Positions 53,752-62,153 of a DNA stretch of 64,000 bases are shown in pieces. The notes under the pieces were generated by a model. The model was not told the DNA's origin and made no database searches. It worked only from the letters and a program-made list of their open reading frames with translations. The translations under genes and the position numbers were made by a program. Origin of the DNA: Palsa-1392 sp036490335. Lineage in GTDB: Bacteria; Verrucomicrobiota; Verrucomicrobiia; Chthoniobacterales; UBA10450. The stretch lies in the NCBI GenBank assembly GCA_036490335.1, contig DASXEB010000011.1, forward strand, positions 1 through 64,000. The letters are read 5' to 3'. How positions within the stretch are numbered: the first letter of the stretch is position 1; every line of letters starts with the position of its first letter.

Positions 53752-55380
53752 CTAATCCAGATCGTAGACCTCGACCAGCGCGACGCCGGTCGCTCCGCCC
53801 ACGCCCGTGACCGTGGCCGTGTAATGCCCGGGCGGAAGGGTCGCGACGATGGCGGATTCGAGATCGTCGGTCGGCGGAATGCCCGTCGCTTCGATTTCCT
53901 GCTCCTGGCTGCTGCGCCAGTTGTCGTTTGCCAGGATCAGGTTTCCTTGTGCGTCGCGCAGCTCCAGCGTCGGGTTCGGTAGCGCATTTGCGATTCCCTG
54001 CCCGGTGAGAGACGGTCCGATCGCACGCACCAGCACCTTCGTCGTGTTCGTGCCTCCATTGATGAAGCCGCCGATCATGGCGCCGTCACCGCCCACAACT
54101 TCGCCCCGGGTCGAAATATTGCTCACATGCGAGCTGGCCGGGTCGAGATCGTAAATCTCGAGAAGGCCGACTCCGGTGGAATCATTTTTGCCCTGCAAAA
54201 CCGCGGTGTAATGACCCGGCGGGAGAATCGTCGCGATGAGCGACTCGTTCGGATGGGCCGGGGTCAAACCGGCCGCGACCACTTCGTCCGGGAGCGGCGC
54301 AGTCCAGTTGTCGTTTTGCGCGACGAGTGAATTATGGACGTCGTAAACGCTCAGCACCGGATCGGCCAGCACACCCGTCACGCCATCCGAGGCCAGGGAA
54401 GGCCCGAGCCCGCGAAGCACAACATTCTTCGGCGTGGTGCCGGTGACAATAAAGCCGCCGATCAGACCACCGTCGCCCGTGTGAACGGCAGCCCGCGTTG
54501 AGAGATTGATCAGTTCCTGAGTGTTGTGCGCCGCGCCGGTTAGATTGGTCCCGAGAAAGGCGATCACGTCGGACTTGACCGTCGACCAGTAATCGAAAGC
54601 GTGCAGGTCTCCCGGGATGATGAGTTGCTCATAGTCTGTCACAGAATTGGCCGCCAGCCGCGCGAGGAGATCGGGAAGCTGTCGCGGAGGCATCGGATCG
54701 AGCGCCGACGCAATCATGAAGATGGGAGGCGGCGCTACGACGCCGGTTTGAAAAGCAGGAGACGCAGCCTGCAAAGCGGCGGTATCCGTGATTGGAACTC
54801 CCACGTAGTTCGTGACTGCATCCTGGAAGGCGGGATTCCACGAATTGTCCACATCGGGATAATCATAGGCTCCCGAGAGCGAGACACAGGCGTCCACCTG
54901 ATCGAAGCCGGGCCGGCCCGTCGTGGCGACGAAGACCGCATGAGAGCCCCCGGCCGAGCCTCCGACCGCCGCGACCGATCCATTTGAGCGATGATCGTGG
55001 CGCGCTGCGATGACGGCGAGTTTCACGTCATTGGTTTGATCGGGATAATGTCCTTCTGAAACCTGGCCGACCAACTTTCCCGGCGGCGCGAGGCGATACT
55101 CAATCGCAAAGGCGACATAACCGGCGCGCGCCAGATCGGTGCCCGCTTCCGCGCACGTGCTGGGTCCGCCCAATTTAAATTCTCCGCCGTGGATCAGAAT
55201 CACGGCCGGCCACGGGCCGTGACCGGCGGGCATATAAACATCCCAGTGAAGCGGGGTGCCGTCCGAGGCGGTCGCGTATTGTTCGGTCACAGCGTTGCCA
55301 TGAGAAGCGGAGGCTGTCTGCGACGCGAAAAGAGCGGCCATCGCCGTGAAAAGAATACAAAAATGTCTTGGCTGTTTCAT
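53752..55380 (-). CDS. Secreted alpha/beta-hydrolase (esterase) with duplicated C-terminal domain
   Basis: 542 residues from the ATG at 55380 (MKQPRHFCIL; signal peptide to residue 26). Residues about 40-270 are a carboxylesterase/acetyl-hydrolase fold: oxyanion HGG (HGGEFKLGG), nucleophile GGSAGG, and a late Asp/His pair. The C-terminal region holds two copies of a domain of about 130 residues, each with GGFI, R[GA]xGPSL, a DNDNW/ANDNW centre and a P-PGHYTA ending with EVYDLD or EIYDLD. The same domain closes the glycine-rich protein at the left edge. Its function is unknown but it is typical of secreted Verrucomicrobiota proteins. Confidence 0.85.
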   Translation of the reverse strand: MKQPRHFCILFTAMAALFASQTASASHGNAVTEQYATASDGTPLHWDVYMPAGHGPWPAVILIHGGEFKLGGPSTCAEAGTDLARAGYVAFAIEYRLAPPGKLVGQVSEGHYPDQTNDVKLAVIAARHDHRSNGSVAAVGGSAGGSHAVFVATTGRPGFDQVDACVSLSGAYDYPDVDNSWNPAFQDAVTNYVGVPITDTAALQAASPAFQTGVVAPPPIFMIASALDPMPPRQLPDLLARLAANSVTDYEQLIIPGDLHAFDYWSTVKSDVIAFLGTNLTGAAHNTQELINLSTRAAVHTGDGGLIGGFIVTGTTPKNVVLRGLGPSLASDGVTGVLADPVLSVYDVHNSLVAQNDNWTAPLPDEVVAAGLTPAHPNESLIATILPPGHYTAVLQGKNDSTGVGLLEIYDLDPASSHVSNISTRGEVVGGDGAMIGGFINGGTNTTKVLVRAIGPSLTGQGIANALPNPTLELRDAQGNLILANDNWRSSQEQEIEATGIPPTDDLESAIVATLPPGHYTATVTGVGGATGVALVEVYDLD

Positions 55381-55591
55381 GAGTCCGTCAGAGTTCCCCT
55401 CTTTATAAAGCAGGACTCGCGCCAGAAGGTAGAAGCGTGGCCGAATCCGCAGAAGAGGAAAGCGGCGCATAAAATTGCACACCTTTCGGATGAATCCAGT
55501 CGGAAATTCGGCTTGATTTTTCGCCCCGGAATCGATCGTCGGATTCGCGCATGATTGCCTTCGAAGAGCGCGCGGACTCGCAGCGACCGAC

Positions 55592-56140
55592 TCAGCGCCC
55601 TGAATGCGCCGGGCCCAGAAATTCCTGGAGGAACTCCATCTTCGAGAGCGACGCGAGCTTTTCGGCGTTGAAATATTCGCTCACCTTTTCCTCCAGAAAG
55701 CCGAAGACTCCGTGCGCGAAAAGATCCTCGCGCTGCACCCCGAAGCGAACAATGAAGAGCGCCATGAGCAGACTGACCTGCCGGTTGTGAGTGAGATGGC
55801 TGTAGGCCATGACGGCGTCGAAAAGATAAAGCTCGGTCCAGCGTTCGCAGAGATGATAAGTCTCCTCCTCTTTTGCCTTGCGGAAAAAAACGTCCGGCGT
55901 CGGCGTTGCCGGCTTCTTTTGCTTGCGGCCTTCGGGCAGGTAAGCCGACGTCAGCGGCAGCGAATTTACTCCCCAAATATGAGCCAGTTCGAGCAAAAGC
56001 CGGTGCGCGGCGGAAGTGAGAGTGTGTACCGAAACGATGTCGCCATCGACAAACCAGAGCCAGATGGCTGACTCAATTTGACGCCGGGCGGCGTCAATTT
56101 TGCTTAGCTTGACTGGGCGCGGTTTGATACAACGGTCCAT
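55592..56140 (-). CDS. Hypothetical protein with conserved helical region
   Basis: 182 residues. It begins with a KxSKIDAARRQIESAIWLWF motif and a VSVHTLTSAAHRLLLELA helix, then a longer variable part and an FxEEKVSEYF segment. I have seen the first part as a conserved stretch of uncharacterised bacterial proteins in other phyla, but I cannot name the family. No signal peptide. It stands between the esterase and a cluster of basic or low-complexity frames. Confidence 0.55.
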   Translation of the reverse strand: MDRCIKPRPVKLSKIDAARRQIESAIWLWFVDGDIVSVHTLTSAAHRLLLELAHIWGVNSLPLTSAYLPEGRKQKKPATPTPDVFFRKAKEEETYHLCERWTELYLFDAVMAYSHLTHNRQVSLLMALFIVRFGVQREDLFAHGVFGFLEEKVSEYFNAEKLASLSKMEFLQEFLGPAHSGR

Positions 56141-56246
56141 GCGATTTGGGTGCGAATTCGGTGCCGGGCCTCGATCGAGGGCCAGGGTCTAGCGCGATCC
56201 TAGTAAACTTCGCGCCCGGATGTCAACCGTTATCGCCGCTGCGGGA

Positions 56247-56465
56247 TTAATCGCGGATGCCGCGCTTCAGCTCCCAGAGGCGGAGAGCCGCGAGGAGCAG
56301 ACGCCGGGTGCGGCCGAGTGTGCCGGCGGCGGGGAGCGAGATTTCGACCGAAGCGGAACCTTTCCTAACAGAAGGGCGGCGGCGTCGGGGCCGGGCGGCA
56401 GCGGCGCGCGGCGATTTCTTTTTCGCGCGCTTTCCTTTTCCGGCCGTTTGCTTCGAGAGAGGCAT
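56247..56465 (-). CDS. Very basic small hypothetical protein
   Basis: 72 residues from the ATG at 56465, strongly positive (KGKRAKKKSPRAAAARPRRRRPSVRKG) with a hydrophobic middle (VEISLPAAGTLGRTRRLLLAALRLWELK). Composition resembles nucleoid-associated or ribosomal-tail sequences; the opposite strand is also open because of the GC skew, so confidence is limited. Confidence 0.35.
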   Translation of the reverse strand: MPLSKQTAGKGKRAKKKSPRAAAARPRRRRPSVRKGSASVEISLPAAGTLGRTRRLLLAALRLWELKRGIRD

Positions 56466-56640
56466 GCCTCCGCTTGCCAAAGCAAGTCGCAAGCCACGCG
56501 CGATTTCCAACCCGCGATTTCCCCCGCACTCACTCCCGGCCGTCAGTCTCTTCCGCCCGAATCCTGTTGACGAAAATTTCGATTTTGGCTAAGAATCGAG
56601 CCTCCTATCGTCCGATCGGAAAACACCCCTTGCGAAATTC

Positions 56641-57621
56641 TTGCAGGTGACCAAGCCCAATTTTTTTCTCATCGGCGCGCCTAAATGCGGCACCACTGCC
56701 GTCGACAAGGCGCTCGGCCAGCATCCGGAGATCTTCATGTCGTCGCCGAAAGAGCCCTCCTATTTTCTCTTCACCGGCGGCAACCCTTACGGCTTCGACC
56801 CGGAGACGCGGGTCTCGGATCGCGCCGCCTATCTCGCGCTTTTCGACGGCGCGGCGGAGAAAAAAGTGCGCGGCGAAGCGTCGCCTCTTTATCTGCACGG
56901 GACCCACATCGCGGCCGATATTCATGAGTTAAATCCTGACGGCAAAATCATGGCGATCCTGCGCGATCCGGTCGAGCGCGCCTGCTCGATGTATCTTTTT
57001 TTTCATCAATACGACCGGCACGCGCGGCTCACGCCGGAGGATTTCCGGCGGCGGTTTCTCGACGGCACGCTCTGTCACGCGCCGGTACGGGAAGCGCGCA
57101 TGACGATGGAATTCCTGAAGGCGTTCGGGTTCTACCACGAATTGCTCAAGCCGTATTACGAGCTTTTCCCGCGCGAAAATATTCTGATCGTCGCGCACGA
57201 CGAGTTGAAAGCGGACAGCGCCGCCTTCGCGCGCCACATCCTCGCCTTCCTCGAAGTCGATCAATCGTGGCCGACGCCGATCACGCCTGAGAACGTCACC
57301 TTCGCGCCCAAGAACCGCGAGATTAATTACTGGCTCAACCACGCGACCGCGAGCGCGCCGCGCCAGATGCTCAAGCGCCTCTTCGAAAGGTCCGGCACCG
57401 CGCGCGCGATTCGCGACTCGATCAATCGCGCCAATCAGCAGCGCGTCGCCCTGCGCCAGTTTCTGACCGACGATCTCCATCGCGACCTGATCGAGACTTA
57501 TCGCGCAGATATCATGCGCCTTTCCGAGCTCGTCGGCATCGACTTCACGCCCTGGCTGGAAAGAAAAGCCGTCCGCCACCTAAAACCCGCGGCGCCAGAG
57601 CCGGCCGCGATTTCCCAATAG
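56641..57621 (+). CDS. Sulfotransferase
   Basis: 326 residues. The PAPS-binding loop is FFLIGAPKCGTTAVDKAL near the N terminus, and the 3'-phosphate site appears later as DPVERACSMYLFFHQYDRHA. It is a member of the NodH-like heparan-type sulfotransferases that modify sugars. The frame starts TTG at 56641, with a GTG two codons later that may be the true start (VTKPNFF). It sits in an exopolysaccharide-related region; substrate not predictable. Confidence 0.85.
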   Translation: MQVTKPNFFLIGAPKCGTTAVDKALGQHPEIFMSSPKEPSYFLFTGGNPYGFDPETRVSDRAAYLALFDGAAEKKVRGEASPLYLHGTHIAADIHELNPDGKIMAILRDPVERACSMYLFFHQYDRHARLTPEDFRRRFLDGTLCHAPVREARMTMEFLKAFGFYHELLKPYYELFPRENILIVAHDELKADSAAFARHILAFLEVDQSWPTPITPENVTFAPKNREINYWLNHATASAPRQMLKRLFERSGTARAIRDSINRANQQRVALRQFLTDDLHRDLIETYRADIMRLSELVGIDFTPWLERKAVRHLKPAAPEPAAISQ

Positions 57622-57800
57622 GAGCGGGCCGCCAGGCTCCGCCTGGAGCATTTGGCCTAACGAATAAAGGAGGAAGGAAAATCGCGGATTGCGGAGCCGA
57701 AGCAATATCCAGCGTAACGAGTAAAGGAATTGGAGAAAGAAACCGGGCCTCGGCTCGCCGCTCATTTCTCTTTCCGTCGGACGAAAAATCTGGCAACCTC

Positions 57801-58127
57801 CATTCATTTCAGTTTTCAGACTTTCAGCTTTTTCCTCATCATCTGCCTAACGATCAAAGGATGAGAAAAATAGTGCACCGCCGGAACTCCCGCCCATCGT
57901 ATTTGCCGTTCTCGTCCGCGAGAGACCGGCCGGCGCTCATTCATTTCAGACTTTCAGCATTTCAGAGTTTCAGCTTTTCCCCATCATCTGCCTAACGATC
58001 AAAGGATGAGAAAAATAGTGCACTGCCGGAACGCCCGCGCATCGTACTTGCCGTTCTCGTCCGCGAGAGACCGGCCGGCGCTCATTCATTTCAGACTTTC
58101 AGCATTTCAGAGTTTCAGCTTTTCCCC
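57801..58127. repeat. Tandem direct repeat (about 141 bp, 2.3 copies) upstream of the NusG paralogue
   Basis: Copy A runs from 57801, copy B from 57938, and a truncated third from 58083 to the ATG at 58128; copy lengths are 137 and 145 bases with nearly the same sequence. Each copy contains a TTTCAG array, a dispersed-word copy with the extended AAAGG tail (57845, 57990), and a GC-rich segment. The region from 57622 to 58127 has no protein-like frame; the repeat forms most of the NusG paralogue's leader. Confidence 0.9.
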
Positions 58128-58640
58128 ATGACCTGGCATTGCCTCCACACCGCCCCGCGACAGGAAAACAAGGTTGCCCGATTACTCCAGCGCGAGCTCG
58201 CTCTCGAAGTCTTCGCGCCCCGGATTCGCTTTCGCCGCCTCCGTCGCGGCCGGCCCATCTGGACCACCGAGGCGCTTTTTCCCGGCTATCTCTTTGCCCG
58301 CTTCGATTACTTCCCGCAGCGCCGGCAAATTCAGGCCCTCCCCGGCGTGACCAGCATCGTTCATTTCGGCGACAAACCGGGCGAAGTCAGCGACGGCGTG
58401 ATCGCCGAACTCCGCGCCACCGTCGCCGACGGCGAGACAATCGAAGTCAACGCCGATCCACAGCCGGGCGCCGAAGTCGTGATCGCGGCCGGCCCATTGC
58501 GCGGCTGGCGCGCGCTCGTCACCCGCGTCCTCCCGGCGCGGCAACGCATTGCCATCCTCCTCGAAATGCTCGGCAGCGAGCGCGAAGTCGAGATCGAAAC
58601 CGCGCGTGTTTTCCCCTCGAATCCGCGCCGCGCATCGTAG
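58128..58640 (+). CDS. NusG paralogue (RfaH/LoaP/UpxY-type transcription antiterminator)
   Basis: 170 residues: an NGN domain (about residues 1-105: MTWHCLHTAPRQENKVARLLQ, PGYLFARFDYFPQRRQIQALPGV) and a KOW domain (about 112-165: PQPGAEVVIAAGPLRGWRALVTRVL). Such specialised paralogues act at exopolysaccharide or polyketide operons to keep RNA polymerase going. It is followed by EPS-type genes, fitting that role, and its own leader is unusual (tandem repeat). The catalytic or ops-type recognition element is not identified. Confidence 0.88.
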   Translation: MTWHCLHTAPRQENKVARLLQRELALEVFAPRIRFRRLRRGRPIWTTEALFPGYLFARFDYFPQRRQIQALPGVTSIVHFGDKPGEVSDGVIAELRATVADGETIEVNADPQPGAEVVIAAGPLRGWRALVTRVLPARQRIAILLEMLGSEREVEIETARVFPSNPRRAS

Positions 58641-58914
58641 CCGCGGCGGACTGCGTTCGCCTCTCGAATCGAGAGCCGACGCCGAGGCCATGAATTTTTT
58701 CGCGAAAAACCTTGACCGAAATTTACGTCCTGGCTAAATCTCGCGCCCGTTCTGATGTCGCTCCCCGTCTCGATTGCGCGAGCAACTCCCTGAACGGCCA
58801 GCAAAAAAACCGAGCCCGATGCTGTTCGCGAAAAAAATCGCCGCGCATCAAGGGCGGCAGCATGCCCGGATAAAAAGCTGAAAGGCTGAAATCCTGAAAA
58901 GCTGAAATATCGAC

Positions 58915-59277
58915 ATGAGGCTATCGGCGGGGTTGCGGGATAGAACAAAATGCTACGCTTCAGCTGTTATAAAGCTTTATGTGTCGCTACCGCGCCGTCG
59001 CAAGGAAGTGGAAGTTCTCGGGCATCAATTGCTGCGATCGGCGACGTCGGTCGCAGCCCATGTTCGCGAGGCGTCGCGCGCGAGATCGGACGCGGAATTT
59101 TGTTCCAAAATCAACGGTGCCTTGCAGGAGGCGGACGAGTCACAGCTCTGGCTGGAATTGTTGCGCGATGATTGCGGAGTGACCTCTCCCGATCTCGGAA
59201 GACTGCTCGCCGAAAGCGACGAATTGATCGCCATCTTCGTCACGATGCTCGAGCGCACAAAGCGCCGTGTCGCCTAA
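58915..59277 (+). CDS. Four-helix-bundle protein, S23 type, second copy
   Basis: 120 residues; motifs VLGHQLLRSATSVAAHVREASRARS and ELIAIFVTMLERTKRR are as in the family. It differs by about half from the copy at 50563. The stop codon TAA lies in a dispersed-word copy (59272). A CTGAAA-type array (the reverse orientation of TTTCAG) immediately precedes the start. Role unknown; position between the NusG paralogue and the carbamoyltransferase. Confidence 0.85.
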   Translation: MRLSAGLRDRTKCYASAVIKLYVSLPRRRKEVEVLGHQLLRSATSVAAHVREASRARSDAEFCSKINGALQEADESQLWLELLRDDCGVTSPDLGRLLAESDELIAIFVTMLERTKRRVA

Positions 59278-59307
59278 CGACTTCAGATTCTCCGTCTCTC
59301 CGTCTCT

Positions 59308-59436
59308 CCGTCTTTCAGAATTTCAGTGGTCGGTCTTCATTTCAGTTTTTCAGCGTCTCAGCTTTTTATCTGTCCTTCTCTCGTTAGGCACATTCGCCGT
59401 CATTTCAGCTTTTCAGCTTTTCAGCCTCTCAGCTTT
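59308..59436. repeat. TTTCAG-type polypyrimidine arrays upstream of the carbamoyltransferase
   Basis: Runs such as TTTCAGTTTTTCAGC at 59340-59355 and CAGCTTTTCAGC at about 59405-59425 lie within 140 bases of the start of the carbamoyltransferase. Similar arrays occur upstream of the exosortase, WecB, NusG, the second S23 and, with TTTCCG, the epimerase. Confidence 0.85.
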
Positions 59437-59440
59437 TTAG

Positions 59441-61765
59441 ATGCTCATCCTCGGTCTTAACGCCTACCACGGCGATTCCGCCGCCTGTCTGATGAAGGAC
59501 GGTTGCCTCGTCGCCGCCGCGGAAGAGGAACGCTTCCGCCGCATCAAACACTGGGCTGGTCTTCCGACCCAGGCGATCGATTATTGTCTGCGCGAAGGCG
59601 GGGTCTCGTTAGGCGAGGTCGAGCACATCGCGATCAATCGCAAACCCGGGGTGAACAACTGGCGCCGGCTGCGCTTCGTCCTTTCCCACCGGCCCGACGC
59701 GCGGCTCGTCTGGCAGAAAATCCAAAACATGCGGAGCGCTGCCTCCGCCGCCGAATCGCTCGAGCAGGCCTATGGTTTTAAATTAAACGCCCAGGTGCAT
59801 CACATCGAGCATCACCTCGCCCACCTTGCTTCGGCTTACGCGCTCTCCGGGTTTGAAGAAGCGGCTTGCATCTCGGTCGATGGTTTCGGGGACTTCGCCA
59901 GCACCGCGATGGGCTGGGGGAGCGGAAACAAAATCACGATCGAGCAGCGGGTCTACTTCCCGCACTCGCTCGGCATCTTCTACTCCGCCATCACCCAGTT
60001 CATCGGCTTCCCCCATTACGGCGACGAATACAAAGTGATGGGACTCGCGCCCTATGGCGAGCCGGTTTACCTCGCGGAAATGCGGCAGCTCGTCCGGGTG
60101 CAACCCGACGGCACTTTCAAACTGAATCTCGATTACTTCCGACACCACACCGACAACGTCTCCTATAGTTGGAAAGATTGCGCGCCCGAGGTCGGCCTTC
60201 TATATACTAAGAGGCTGGCCGAGCTGCTCGGTCCGCCGCGCCAGCCGGGCGAACCGCTGGAGCAACGCCACAAGGACCTCGCGCGGTCGGCCCAGGCGAT
60301 CTACGAAGAAACGTTCTTTTCTCTTCTCCGGGCCGTCCACGCCCGGAACCCGAGCGACAATCTCGCCCTCTCCGGCGGCTGCGCCATGAATTCGGTCGCA
60401 AACGGCAAGGTCTATTTGCAGACGCCTTTCAAGAAAATGTATCTCCCCGCCGCCGCCGCCGCCGGCGACGCTGGCGGAGCGATCGGTGCGGCCGCCATCG
60501 TGGCCGCGAAGCTGAAGGTCGAGATCAAACAGGTTGCTCCGCTGCCTAACGAGCAAAGGAACAAAGAAAGTGCGGATGGCGGATCGCGGATCGCGGATCG
60601 CAACGGCTCGGAAGAAATATCGCAGCCTAACGAGCAAAGGCCTTGCCGTCCGCATTTCAGCGTTTCAAAGGCGGAGCCGGCGGCCGCCACCTTCCGGCCT
60701 TCGACTTCCGACTTCCGACTTCCGACTTCGCCTTTCTCTCCCTATCTCGGGCCGCACTTCTCCGATCAGGAATGCTGGGATTTACTCGCGCCTCGGCGCG
60801 AAGAGATGACCGAGGCTGGATGTCAGTTGTCCGAGATCGGCGATCACCACACGCTTTGCCATCGCACCGCCGAAGCGATTGCCGATGGCAAAGTCGTCGG
60901 CTGGTTCCAGGGACGAATGGAGTGGGGTCCTCGTGCCTTGGGCAACCGTTCCATCCTCTGCGACCCGCGCCGACCAGACATGAAAGAAGTCTTGAACGCC
61001 AAGATCAAACGGCGCGAATCCTTCCGGCCTTTCGCCCCCTCCATCCTGCGCGAGCAGGTAGCCGACTGGTTCGAGCAGGACGACGACGTTCCCTACATGA
61101 TGGAAGTCTTCCAAATCCGGCAAGAGAAGCGCGCTCTCATCCCGGCCGTCTGCCACGCCGACGGCTCTGGCCGCCTCCAAACCGTCCACCGCGAGATCAA
61201 CCCTCTTTTCCACCAGCTCATCTCAGCCTTCTGTTCTCTGACCTCCGTCCCCCTGGTTCTCAACACCTCCTTCAACGAAAACGAACCCGTCGTCTGCCGC
61301 CCGGAAGAAGCGCTCGCCTGTTTCCTCCGCACGAAAATGGACGTCCTTGTCTTGGGAAGCTTTTTCGTCGAAAGAAAAGAGTCGGGAGCGAAGAAGACAA
61401 TGCAGGAAATTGGTGGCAAAGAACCGGCTGGATTGGATGACGAGAATACCAGCGCGATCCCCGCGGAAGCTTACGCCATCAGCCATCGACTTCGTAGAGG
61501 CATGGGCGTCGAGGAGATTTATTTATTTGGCTCCCATGCGCGCGGCGATGCTAATGCCGACAGCGACCTCGATCTTCTTGCCATCGTTGCGCATTCCTCT
61601 GTATCGCGATATCGGCGCGCAGTCGAGGCGCTGACTCATACGCGCGATGTGCGGCGGCCTAAGGACATTATCGTCATGACTCGCGCGGAATGGGAACGGG
61701 ATTTGGAGGTAGTCTGCTCTTTGGCGAGCACGGTTAAGCGCGAAGGGATATTGCTTCGTGAGTAG
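59441..61765 (+). CDS. NodU-type carbamoyltransferase with in-frame insertion and fused MNT nucleotidyltransferase
   Basis: 774 residues. Residues about 1-360 are the Kae1-like half (LGLNAYHGDSAACLMKDG, HHLAHLASAY metal site, CAMNSVANGK). About residues 365-430 are an insertion not expected in the family, containing two dispersed-word copies, a TTTCAG run and short repeats. About 430-640 are the second half with GRMEWGPRALGNRSIL and RESFRPFAPSIL. After a linker, about 655-774 form an MNT-type domain (GSHARGDANADSDLDL), the antitoxin of HEPN-MNT pairs. An internal ATG at 61400 could express the MNT part alone. Confidence 0.85.
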   Translation: MLILGLNAYHGDSAACLMKDGCLVAAAEEERFRRIKHWAGLPTQAIDYCLREGGVSLGEVEHIAINRKPGVNNWRRLRFVLSHRPDARLVWQKIQNMRSAASAAESLEQAYGFKLNAQVHHIEHHLAHLASAYALSGFEEAACISVDGFGDFASTAMGWGSGNKITIEQRVYFPHSLGIFYSAITQFIGFPHYGDEYKVMGLAPYGEPVYLAEMRQLVRVQPDGTFKLNLDYFRHHTDNVSYSWKDCAPEVGLLYTKRLAELLGPPRQPGEPLEQRHKDLARSAQAIYEETFFSLLRAVHARNPSDNLALSGGCAMNSVANGKVYLQTPFKKMYLPAAAAAGDAGGAIGAAAIVAAKLKVEIKQVAPLPNEQRNKESADGGSRIADRNGSEEISQPNEQRPCRPHFSVSKAEPAAATFRPSTSDFRLPTSPFSPYLGPHFSDQECWDLLAPRREEMTEAGCQLSEIGDHHTLCHRTAEAIADGKVVGWFQGRMEWGPRALGNRSILCDPRRPDMKEVLNAKIKRRESFRPFAPSILREQVADWFEQDDDVPYMMEVFQIRQEKRALIPAVCHADGSGRLQTVHREINPLFHQLISAFCSLTSVPLVLNTSFNENEPVVCRPEEALACFLRTKMDVLVLGSFFVERKESGAKKTMQEIGGKEPAGLDDENTSAIPAEAYAISHRLRRGMGVEEIYLFGSHARGDANADSDLDLLAIVAHSSVSRYRRAVEALTHTRDVRRPKDIIVMTRAEWERDLEVVCSLASTVKREGILLRE

Positions 61766-62153
61766 AAAAGCGGACCTCGTTCGCGCGTGGTTATTAAAGG
61801 CCGAGCACGATTTGGAAAGCTCCCGGATCTTAATCCGAGACGAAAAACGTCTCCTCGACGTAGCTGTTTACCATTGCCAGCAGGCCGGAGAGAAGGCGTT
61901 GAAGGCTTACCTGACCGAGCACGACACGATCTTTCCAAAAACCCATGAGCTCGGAGAGCTGCTCAATCTGTGCCTTCCGACCAATCATGATTTCGAGCGG
62001 TTACGCCACCATGCCGAAACGCTAAGTCCCCTCGCACATCAGTTTCGCTATCCCGGTGACGCGGTCGAGCCGAGCGCCGGGGAGGCCGCGGAAGCGCTTC
62101 GCATGGCGGAAGAAATCTACTACTTTTGCCAGGAGCAGCTTGCGTCGGAGTGA
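61758..62153 (+). CDS. HEPN domain toxin-like protein
   Basis: 131 residues, GTG start, overlapping the end of the preceding gene by 8 bases, so translation is coupled. Family signs are KAEHDLESSRILI, VYHCQQAGEKALKAYL and the later RYPGD segment; HEPN proteins with an MNT partner form RNase/adenylylation toxin-antitoxin modules in which MNT modifies HEPN. Here the MNT partner is the C-terminal part of the carbamoyltransferase frame. Biological effect not known. Confidence 0.85.
   Translation: MSRKADLVRAWLLKAEHDLESSRILIRDEKRLLDVAVYHCQQAGEKALKAYLTEHDTIFPKTHELGELLNLCLPTNHDFERLRHHAETLSPLAHQFRYPGDAVEPSAGEAAEALRMAEEIYYFCQEQLASE

Noticed and set aside
55544..55591. Promoter-like AT tracts upstream of the esterase and hypothetical gene
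   Set aside because: No pair of boxes with acceptable spacing was found.
56257..56592. 111-residue plus-strand frame over the basic small protein
   Set aside because: Arg-rich and Pro-rich without motif; the minus-strand frame has a better start and hydrophobic segment, though both are weak.
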